Shown here piece by piece: positions 7,446-12,220 of a DNA stretch of 12,220 nucleotides (positions are counted from its first letter, which is position 1; every line of letters starts with the position of its first letter). The translations under genes and the position numbers were made by a program. Below the pieces are notes generated by a model. That model had not been told where the DNA came from. It saw only the letters and a program-made list of their open reading frames with translations, and ran no database searches. This stretch comes from an uncultured Lachnospiraceae bacterium (GTDB lineage: Bacteria > Bacillota_A > Clostridia > Lachnospirales > Lachnospiraceae), in assembly GCA_910585655.1 (NCBI GenBank), contig CAJUFW010000100.1:1-12220 (forward strand), written 5' to 3'.

Positions 7446-8060
7446 ATGGTTGCAATTATTGATTATGATGCAGGAAATTTAGCCAATGTAGAACGAGCCC
7501 TGCGGCATTTGGGAGCAGACTGCCGGATTACCAGAGAGCAGGAAGAACTAAAAAACGCCGATCATCTGGTGTTGCCTGGAGTGGGTTCCTTTGGCGACGC
7601 CATGGAAAAGTTAAAGCGCTATCGGCTGACGGAGCCGATTCGACAGGCGGTAGAAGCTGGAAAGCCGTTTTTAGGCATTTGCCTGGGGCTGCAGCTTTTG
7701 TTTGAGAGCAGCGAGGAAAGTCCCGGAGTGCCGGGGCTTGGCTTGCTTCCGGGTCGGATTGCCCGGCTGCCTGGAAAAGAGAGACTGAAAATTCCTCATA
7801 TCGGCTGGAACTCTCTTTCGATTCGTGAGAACTCTCAGTTGTTTGCAGGGATTTCACAGGAGGCATATGTATACTTTGTCCACTCCTATTATTTACAGGC
7901 AGAGCGACCAGAAGATGTAGCGGCGATGGCAGAATATGGCGCTGTGTTTCATGCGGCGGTAGAACATAAAACGCTTTGCGCCTGTCAGTTCCATCCAGAA
8001 AAAAGCGGGGAAATCGGTTTGCAGATTTTAAAAAATTTCCTCGAACTAAAGGGCGAATAG
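7446..8060 (+). CDS. hisH: Imidazole glycerol phosphate synthase, glutaminase subunit
   Basis: HisH releases ammonia from glutamine and passes it to HisF during histidine synthesis, in the cytoplasm. The 204-residue protein has the class I glutamine amidotransferase triad: nucleophile Cys79 in LGICLGLQLL, and His183 and Glu185 in QFHPEKSG. The N-terminal VAIIDYDAGNLANVERAL and the LPGVGSFGDAM loop are typical of HisH. Length is normal. The ATG at 7446 follows an AGGAG site at 7434-7438. hisF starts 9 bases after its stop, with the hisF ribosome site overlapping this stop codon, so the two subunits are probably translated together. No other histidine gene is in the window, so the pair is split from the rest of the pathway here. 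Confidence 0.97.
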   Translation: MVAIIDYDAGNLANVERALRHLGADCRITREQEELKNADHLVLPGVGSFGDAMEKLKRYRLTEPIRQAVEAGKPFLGICLGLQLLFESSEESPGVPGLGLLPGRIARLPGKERLKIPHIGWNSLSIRENSQLFAGISQEAYVYFVHSYYLQAERPEDVAAMAEYGAVFHAAVEHKTLCACQFHPEKSGEIGLQILKNFLELKGE

Positions 8061-8063
8061 GAG
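8059..8063 (+). promoter_or_regulatory. hisF ribosome binding site overlapping the hisH stop
   Basis: AGGAG begins inside the hisH stop codon TAG (8058-8060). It lies 6 bases before the ATG at 8070 but only 3 before the in-frame GTG at 8067. This spacing favours the ATG. Confidence 0.6.
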
Positions 8064-8069
8064 AGTGTG

Positions 8070-8831
8070 ATGTATACAAAACGAATCATACCATGCCTGG
8101 ATGTCAAAAACGGCAGAGTGGTAAAGGGCGTCAATTTTGTCAATCTAATCGACGCGGGAGATCCAGTGGAGGCAGGAGCTGCCTATGACCGAGAGGGCGC
8201 GGACGAGTTGGTGTTTTTGGATATTACCGCCTCTTCGGATGCCAGACAGATGACGGTTGAAATGGTCAGACGAGTAGCAGAAACGGTTTTTATTCCTTTT
8301 ACGGTGGGCGGCGGTATCCGCACGGTGGAAGACTTCCGGCTGCTATTGCGGGAGGGAGCGGATAAAGTAGCCGTCAATACGGCGGCGCTGCTGCGTCCGG
8401 AGCTGATTGCAGAAGCAGCAGATAAATTCGGCAGTCAATGCGTAGTCGTAGCGATGGATGCCAAACGAAGGGCAGACGGCTCTGGCTGGAGTCTGTATAA
8501 AAACGGCGGTCGGATCGATATGGGTATCGACGCCGTGGAATGGGCGATCCGCGCCTGTGAGTTAGGAGCCGGGGAGATTTTACTGACGAGCATGGACTGC
8601 GACGGAACAAAAGCAGGGTATGATCTGGAATTGACGCGGACGATATCCGAAGCCGTGTCTGTACCGGTGATTGCCTCCGGCGGAGCCGGAACGATGGAGC
8701 ATTTTTACGATGCTTTGACCGAAGGAAAGGCGGACGCCGTACTGGCGGCTTCGTTGTTTCACTTCCGGGAAATCGGAATCAGAGAATTAAAGCAATATTT
8801 AAGAAAAAAAGAAATCAGCGTAAGGCTGTAG
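8070..8831 (+). CDS. hisF: Imidazole glycerol phosphate synthase, cyclase subunit
   Basis: HisF uses ammonia from HisH to convert the PRFAR intermediate into imidazole glycerol phosphate and AICAR, linking histidine and purine synthesis. It has the beta/alpha barrel pattern from start to end. Started at ATG 8070, the 253-residue protein places its catalytic acids at Asp11 (RIIPCLDVKNGRVVKG) and Asp130 (VVAMDAKR), exactly the standard family numbering. This argues against the GTG three bases upstream. Phosphate-binding segments FTVGGGIRT and VIASGGAG are present. It follows hisH by 9 bases and precedes ung by 15. It reads as a true histidine enzyme and not as one of the surface-sugar paralogues, judging by the intact motifs. 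Confidence 0.97.
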   Translation: MYTKRIIPCLDVKNGRVVKGVNFVNLIDAGDPVEAGAAYDREGADELVFLDITASSDARQMTVEMVRRVAETVFIPFTVGGGIRTVEDFRLLLREGADKVAVNTAALLRPELIAEAADKFGSQCVVVAMDAKRRADGSGWSLYKNGGRIDMGIDAVEWAIRACELGAGEILLTSMDCDGTKAGYDLELTRTISEAVSVPVIASGGAGTMEHFYDALTEGKADAVLAASLFHFREIGIRELKQYLRKKEISVRL

Positions 8832-8846
8832 AAAGGACAAAAGAAT

Positions 8847-9515
8847 ATGGCAGCAATTACAGGAGAATGGGCAGAGATACTAAAGCCGGAATTCAGCAAG
8901 GACTATTATAAGGAACTTTACCAATTTGTCCAGGAGGAATATAAGACACAGCAGATCTTTCCTCCTTCGGAGGAGATTTTTTCAGCGTTTCATTTAACCC
9001 CGTTAGAAAAAATCAAAGTAGTTATTTTAGGACAGGATCCGTATCATGACGTCGGGCAGGCGCATGGACTGTGCTTTTCCGTAAAACCGGATGTAAAGAT
9101 TCCGCCGTCTCTCGTAAACATTTATCAGGAATTGCACGACGATTTGGGCTGCACGATTCCAAAGCATGGATATCTGGTGAAATGGGCAGAACAGGGCGTG
9201 TTGCTTTTAAATACGGTTTTGACTGTTCGGGCGCACCAGGCGTTCAGCCATCAGGGACACGGTTGGGAAACGTTTACAGACGCCGTAATCCGGGCGGTCA
9301 ACGAGCAAAATCGTCCGATTGTCTTTATTCTTTGGGGAAAACCGGCGCAGAGTAAGAAGAAAATGCTGACCAATCCGGCGCACCTGATTATTGAGTCTCC
9401 ACATCCGAGTCCATTGTCAGCACGCCGGGGATTCTTTGGCAGCAAGCCGTTTAGTAAGACCAATGAGTTTCTACAGTCAAATGGGGTAGAACCAGTTGAC
9501 TGGCAGATAGAATAA
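8847..9515 (+). CDS. ung: Uracil-DNA glycosylase, family 1
   Basis: This enzyme removes uracil from DNA, starting base excision repair. The 222 residues match the usual family length. The water-activating motif GQDPYHDVGQAHGLCFSV carries catalytic Asp64. VLLLNTVLTVRAHQAFSHQGHGWE is the typical central block. The second active-site motif HPSPLSARRGFFGSKPFS carries His186 and the minor-groove loop. All key residues seem intact. The ATG at 8847 has an AAAGGA site 9 bases upstream. It is the last plus-strand gene, followed by a clear terminator, and probably shares the transcript with hisHF. A functional link to histidine synthesis is not implied. Confidence 0.97.
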   Translation: MAAITGEWAEILKPEFSKDYYKELYQFVQEEYKTQQIFPPSEEIFSAFHLTPLEKIKVVILGQDPYHDVGQAHGLCFSVKPDVKIPPSLVNIYQELHDDLGCTIPKHGYLVKWAEQGVLLLNTVLTVRAHQAFSHQGHGWETFTDAVIRAVNEQNRPIVFILWGKPAQSKKKMLTNPAHLIIESPHPSPLSARRGFFGSKPFSKTNEFLQSNGVEPVDWQIE

Positions 9516-9530
9516 TAGCTGTTTTATCAT

Positions 9531-9558
9531 AGACCAGGCGAATTGTCTGGTCTTTTTT
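9531..9558 (+). terminator. Rho-independent terminator after ung
   Basis: AGACCAG (9531-9537) pairs perfectly with CTGGTCT (9547-9553) around a 9-base loop, and a run of six T (9553-9558) follows. It lies 16 bases after the ung stop codon and ends the plus-strand gene series. There is no T-run for the opposite direction, so it works one way only. Confidence 0.85.
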
Positions 9559-9571
9559 CCGGTTTCTCCTC

Positions 9572-10303
9572 TCATTTGCTGTCGGAATCAGTCTGGCTAG
9601 GCCAGATCAGTTCGACAGGAGCCGGATTGTCAGCAGCTTGGTTTGTCTGGTTTGTCGGATTTGCTGGATTTGCCGGATTTTCAGAACTTGCCGTGCTTTG
9701 AAAAGGACTTTCATAAGGGGCGTCCGATTCCTGGTACCCCCAGTGCTGTGGTTCCGGTTCGTCTTCCGGATAGCCCCAGTCGGTACGCTTGCTTAAATCC
9801 TGCTTTTTACCACGAATCACATACAGCCCCATACCGATGATCAAAAGCCCTACGGCGATTCTTGGAACCAGATCGGTCAAATGGCTGAAAAAGCGGTAAA
9901 GGAAACTTGGCAAAATCCAATAAAGGACGTCTAAAAAGCAATTCCAGAGAAGCGAAATTCCAAGTAGGATAAGGATGATGGCAATACCGTTGTGGAAGCG
10001 TTTGAAAATACCATAAAACGGATTGTCTTCATTTAAGCTGAACAGGAACGTATCCGGTATCTGGTAAAACTGGTCGTCCGGGAGCTTAAACAGGTTGTGA
10101 GAGTGAAAAAAGCTGTAAAAAAACAGGATAGGCAGGATAAGCAAAAACGGTCCCAGCTCAAGCCAGGCGGTCAATGCGATGATACCCCAAAACAGCCCCA
10201 TCAGACTAAGACCCTGCCGCATAAATCCTAAATACATTTCGCCTGCTCCTGGAAGCAGGGAAAACCAGAAGAGAAGAAAACCACTTTTTCGCTTATTTTT
10301 CAT
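9572..10303 (-). CDS. Polytopic membrane protein with TM2-like N-terminus, third gene of a sigma unit
   Basis: A 243-residue membrane protein. The N-terminal half has the pattern LLPGAGEMYLGFMRQGLSLM, which resembles the TM2 domain (P-G-x-G..YLG) followed by hydrophobic helices to about residue 66. Two more hydrophobic stretches lie at about 105-131 and 146-164. The tail (165-243) is hydrophilic, with two WGY motifs (DWGYPED and HWGYQES) and a short NPANPANPTNQTNQ run. The start is the ATG at 10303, 8 bases after AAGGAGGAT; a TTG at 10324 opens the longer frame but lies before that site. The gene overlaps the anti-sigma gene by 11 bases, so the two are probably translationally coupled. A role in the sigma/anti-sigma circuit is inferred from this linkage. 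No enzymatic motif is visible. Confidence 0.85.
   Translation of the reverse strand: MKNKRKSGFLLFWFSLLPGAGEMYLGFMRQGLSLMGLFWGIIALTAWLELGPFLLILPILFFYSFFHSHNLFKLPDDQFYQIPDTFLFSLNEDNPFYGIFKRFHNGIAIILILLGISLLWNCFLDVLYWILPSFLYRFFSHLTDLVPRIAVGLLIIGMGLYVIRGKKQDLSKRTDWGYPEDEPEPQHWGYQESDAPYESPFQSTASSENPANPANPTNQTNQAADNPAPVELIWPSQTDSDSK
9643..9678 (-). repeat. Four imperfect 9-base repeats in the membrane protein tail
   Basis: Four adjacent 9-base units (TTGTCTGGT, TTGTCGGAT, TTGCTGGAT, TTGCCGGAT on the plus strand) encode the Asn/Pro/Ala/Thr-rich run in the C-terminal tail. The units differ by one to three bases, so this is an older or drifting expansion. Confidence 0.7.
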
Positions 10304-10793
10304 GATTGATATCCTCCTTATCAAAAAAACTGGATGAAAAGTTATTGAGCTTTTGATTGATATAGTGCGTTCCTTTGTTTAAAAAGTTCGTGATGGAAAA
10401 ATTTTCGTTTTCCTCCTGCAGAGTGGCAGATTCCTCCCATTTCTCCCCTGTTGTCTGTTCGGAAAGAGAGGCGGTCGGCAGTTCCATTCGCAGCACAAGG
10501 AGAAGGGCGGCTGCCATAGCGACGCCGACTTTCAGGCTATAGGTAAAAAGCTGTAGCTGGCGGCGGTCAAAAAAACGCTGCAATCTGGTGCGTTGTCTGA
10601 CATACTGTACAGTCTCCTTTTTAAGATAAGCAGGCGCGGTAAGCTGCCATTCTTTTGGGATACCGTTTGCCATTTTAAAGCTGCATTGCTCACAGTCGCA
10701 GACGTGCGCCAGTAGCTCCGATTGTTCTTCTTCCCCTAGCTGCTGCTGCCAGAAACCAACCCATTCCTGTTCCGTGATATGTGTATTCCTCAT
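10293..10793 (-). CDS. Anti-sigma factor with ZAS zinc-binding motif
   Basis: A 166-residue membrane anti-sigma factor. The N-terminal domain carries the zinc-binding anti-sigma motif H-x3-C-x2-C as His30, Cys34 and Cys37 (HVCDCEQC); an extra Cys32 lies inside it. Residues 58-83 are basic. One membrane helix lies at about 84-101, leaving residues 103-166 outside. The known role of the family is to hold the cognate ECF sigma factor at the membrane until a signal releases it, often by proteolysis. Its ATG overlaps the sigma factor stop codon by 4 bases (ATGA, 10790-10793), the usual sign of a matched pair. The outer part has no recognised sensor fold. The extra cysteine might make the motif redox-sensitive, but that is speculation. 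Confidence 0.92.
   Translation of the reverse strand: MRNTHITEQEWVGFWQQQLGEEEQSELLAHVCDCEQCSFKMANGIPKEWQLTAPAYLKKETVQYVRQRTRLQRFFDRRQLQLFTYSLKVGVAMAAALLLVLRMELPTASLSEQTTGEKWEESATLQEENENFSITNFLNKGTHYINQKLNNFSSSFFDKEDINHEK
10312..10320 (-). promoter_or_regulatory. Ribosome binding site of the TM2-like gene
   Basis: On the minus strand AAGGAGGAT lies within the end of the anti-sigma gene, 8 bases before the ATG at 10303. It rules out the upstream TTG at 10324 as the main start and supports coupled translation. Confidence 0.7.
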
Positions 10794-11311
10794 ACGGCGT
10801 CCGCCTCCTTCCGATAGTGCTTTCGCAACAGATCCCTTGCCCGATATACCTGCGTTTGGATTGTCTTTTTGTTTTTTCCATGTTTTTTGGCGATTTCCTC
10901 TACCGTCCGTTCCTGATAAAAGTATTCCAGGGCAATCTCGTTATAGGGCGGTTTTAGAGAGGAACAGGTTTGATAAAGCTGCCTACGTACCTCCTTTTCC
11001 ATGTAGTGCGTTTCCGGAGGGGAAGAGCCGTCTGACCAGGAATCCGTAATCGCGTTTAGGCTTGTATCCTCTGTTGGTATCAGACGCCTTGCCGCCTGCT
11101 TTTGATAATCTAAGCATTTGTTGGTGGCAATTCGTGTCAGCCATGCCTTTTCGTTGGCGCCGTCAAAAGAATCAAGGTTACGGTAAGCTGCTAAAAAGGT
11201 CTCCTGTGTCAAGTCCTGCGCTTCAAAATAATCCCCGACGATACGGTAGCAGATCGAAAAAATCAGATTCTGGTATTGGTCGATCATTCGTTCCAGAACC
11301 ATTGTTTCCAT
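10790..11311 (-). CDS. ECF-type RNA polymerase sigma factor
   Basis: A 173-residue alternative sigma factor. Region 2 (about 15-75) includes the -10 recognition and core-binding sequence EAQDLTQETFLAAYRNLDSF and AWLTRIATNKCLDYQK. After a short Asp/Ser/Pro-rich linker, region 4 (about 115-168) has the helix-turn-helix RTVEEIAKKHGKNKKTIQTQVYRARDLLRK, which reads the -35 element. Length is normal for the ECF group. The ATG at 11311 has a GGGGGGAG ribosome site ending about 8 bases away. The next gene is its anti-sigma factor, overlapping by 4 bases. By family analogy it is kept inactive until an envelope or other stress. The exact ECF subgroup cannot be fixed here. Confidence 0.95.
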   Translation of the reverse strand: METMVLERMIDQYQNLIFSICYRIVGDYFEAQDLTQETFLAAYRNLDSFDGANEKAWLTRIATNKCLDYQKQAARRLIPTEDTSLNAITDSWSDGSSPPETHYMEKEVRRQLYQTCSSLKPPYNEIALEYFYQERTVEEIAKKHGKNKKTIQTQVYRARDLLRKHYRKEADAV

Positions 11312-11355
11312 AAAACTGCTCCCCCCTTTCGCCGTGAAATCAAACCCTTCTGTCT

Positions 11356-11388
11356 ATTATAACGAGCCAGGAGAAGAAATGTCTTCAA
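11356..11388 (-). promoter_or_regulatory. Candidate promoter of the sigma/anti-sigma unit
   Basis: On the minus strand a perfect TATAAT lies at 11361-11356, about 45 bases before the sigma factor start. With an 18-base spacer, AAGACA (11385-11380) gives four of six -35 bases. The same stretch also reads TGAAGA, 17 bases, CGTT, loosely like an ECF promoter (TGAAAC, 16, CGTC). Both readings are possible; the first is stronger. Confidence 0.45.
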
Positions 11389-11396
11389 AAAAATAT

Positions 11397-11450
11397 AAAA
11401 AAATAAAAAAGAAAAACCTGCTTTGTTTCCCGAAGCAGGTTTTTCTTTTT
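11397..11450 (-). terminator. Long hairpin terminator after the superoxide dismutase gene
   Basis: A perfect inverted repeat joins 11406-11423 and 11433-11450 around a 9-base loop. Its GC-containing core is AACCTGCTT / AAGCAGGTT. Including the flanking A and T runs, up to 18 pairs form. On the minus strand the hairpin is followed by a long T-rich run, 7 bases after the dismutase stop codon. The symmetric T-run on the plus strand could make it bidirectional. It separates the dismutase from the sigma unit downstream. Confidence 0.85.
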
Positions 11451-11456
11451 CATTTT

Positions 11457-12026
11457 TTACGACTCCTCCACTTTATAAATGACTCCGCAGGCGATTTTGG
11501 CTCCGGCATTGCCTGCCGGCTGGCTGGTAAAGTCGTCTACGCCCTCATGTAAAATCACCGTTCGTTTGACAATTTCATCAATAGAGAAACGATCTGTTAA
11601 AAAGGCGCTCCAGGCAATCCCATGGCTGCAAAGGAGCGGCGGAAAATCGCCGGCATGTGAAGGATGCGGGCAATCCTCCGGATTATAATGCCCCTTTGCC
11701 AGGGAAAACGGATCGCGTTCGGTTCCGGCACAGGAAGTTCCGCTGTGTAGATGAAAGGCAAAAAAATGGTTTTGACAAGATGCAGTCGAGCAGGGAAGTC
11801 CTTCTACAGAAGCCTGTACTAAAACTGCGTCAGAGAGATCATAAAACAGAACAAGACCACGGATTTCCGGGTGGGCAGGACAGCCCTGCAGATTGGCAAA
11901 GGCTGAGGGAGAGGCGTAACGGAGCGTTGTAGTGATAAATTGGCAGGGTGGAGGAAGCTCCGGACAGTAGGCAGAAGGTTTGACGGTAGAAGAGACGTCT
12001 TCTAAGATAGTTTCCATAAAAAGCAT
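11457..12026 (-). CDS. Cu/Zn superoxide dismutase family protein without signal peptide
   Basis: A 189-residue protein with the Cu/Zn superoxide dismutase fold in its C-terminal 140 residues. All metal ligands have visible candidates: His92 and His94 (FHLH), bridging His113 (GHYNP), His121, His124 and Asp127 (PHPSHAGD), and His160 (ILHEG). Cys99 and Cys180 could form the conserved disulfide. The active-site Arg of the animal enzyme (GNAGSRLACGV) is Lys177 here (GNAGAKIACGV). I recall the same Lys in clostridial relatives, so it may be a subfamily trait. The ATG at 12026 sits 6 bases after GGAGGTT. The longer frame from 12131 would include that ribosome site and is not favoured. There is no signal peptide, unlike most exported bacterial SodC, so the enzyme is probably cytoplasmic. 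It would turn superoxide into peroxide and oxygen if active. Confidence 0.9.
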   Translation of the reverse strand: MLFMETILEDVSSTVKPSAYCPELPPPCQFITTTLRYASPSAFANLQGCPAHPEIRGLVLFYDLSDAVLVQASVEGLPCSTASCQNHFFAFHLHSGTSCAGTERDPFSLAKGHYNPEDCPHPSHAGDFPPLLCSHGIAWSAFLTDRFSIDEIVKRTVILHEGVDDFTSQPAGNAGAKIACGVIYKVEES

Positions 12027-12030
12027 GAAA

Positions 12031-12037
12031 AACCTCC
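12031..12037 (-). promoter_or_regulatory. Ribosome binding site of the superoxide dismutase gene
   Basis: GGAGGTT on the minus strand, 6 bases before the ATG at 12026. It decides the start and removes 35 residues of the longer open frame. Confidence 0.7.
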
Positions 12038-12132
12038 GGTATGGTAGAAATGTTATAGATAATATATGCAGGTAGAAGAGGCGACGTGAAAAAGAACGGC
12101 GACAACATCTTCCATTCGCGCGAGTGTGCATC

Positions 12133-12163
12133 CTGCCCGGCAGAAAAGTGTTCTGCCGGGCAG
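12133..12163. repeat. Perfect GC-rich 13-base inverted repeat
   Basis: CTGCCCGGCAGAA (12133-12145) is the exact reverse complement of 12151-12163, with a 5-base loop AAGTG. No T-run follows on either strand, so it is not a standard terminator. It lies about 105 bases upstream of the superoxide dismutase start and 34 bases from the adapter sequence. It may be a leader hairpin, an operator, or part of a dispersed repeat. The rest of 12038-12132 shows no gene or clear promoter. Confidence 0.7.
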
Positions 12164-12197
12164 ATAGACAAGTGGGAACCGAGAGCGGACAAGCTAT

Positions 12198-12220
12198 AGA
12201 TCGGAAGAGCGTCTGTAGGG
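12198..12220 (+). other. Illumina adapter sequence at contig end
   Basis: The last 23 bases begin AGATCGGAAGAGCGTC and continue TGTAGGG. They match the start of the standard Illumina adapter read-through sequence, with a single G missing after GCGTC. This is library-derived, not genomic. Bases just before it may also be unreliable. Confidence 0.93.

Noticed and set aside
7528..8079. 183-residue minus-strand open frame opposite hisH
   Set aside because: The plus-strand frame has a full HisH with its catalytic triad. The antisense frame shows no domain or convincing ribosome site.
12027..12131. Upstream extension of the dismutase frame as a possible export signal
   Set aside because: The extension contains the ribosome site of the inner ATG, has many Arg residues in a poor signal-peptide pattern, and no ribosome site of its own that I can see.
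12038..12132. AT-rich TATATTAT-like stretches as a promoter for the dismutase gene
   Set aside because: Several -10-like hexamers overlap, but none has a -35 partner at suitable spacing, so I could not choose one.

Overview
The window looks like a chromosomal piece from a motile, Gram-positive, low-to-mid GC clostridium, most likely Lachnospiraceae. I infer this from the strong AGGAGG-type ribosome sites, the OmpR-type sensor/regulator pair, CheV, the ZAS-type anti-sigma factor, and a signal-peptide-less Cu/Zn superoxide dismutase of the kind I recall from clostridia. There is no phage, insertion sequence, CRISPR array or RNA gene that I can support. The right-hand end is not genomic: the last 23 bases match an Illumina adapter, so the window ends at a contig edge.

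Left and centre (1-9560) hold nine genes, all on the plus strand with gaps of 9-47 bases or a 4-base overlap, ending in one clear terminator. A good extended -10 promoter lies at 45-73. The order is: an unknown single-pass membrane protein; a response regulator (TTG start) overlapping its histidine kinase; a lipoprotein with a Ser/Thr/Gly/Asp-rich linker and a C-terminal beta-type domain; a soluble bacterial PH-domain protein; CheV; a 725-residue single-pass membrane protein with 36-base tandem repeats; then hisH, hisF and ung. The first seven form an envelope-sensing and signalling group. The last three are metabolic and repair genes that may simply share the transcript.

Right part (9572-12026) is on the minus strand. 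Reading in its own direction: a Cu/Zn superoxide dismutase ending in a long hairpin terminator, then a three-gene unit of ECF sigma factor, ZAS-type anti-sigma factor and a polytopic membrane protein with a TM2-like N-terminus. Its genes overlap by 4 and 11 bases, which suggests translational coupling. This unit converges on ung.

The best candidates for undescribed biology are the repeat protein next to CheV, the PH-domain protein and the two-component system, and the membrane protein locked to the sigma/anti-sigma pair. Several starts differ from the longest open frame. The response regulator, HisF, the membrane protein and the superoxide dismutase starts are all placed by their ribosome sites, and HisF also by its catalytic residue numbering.
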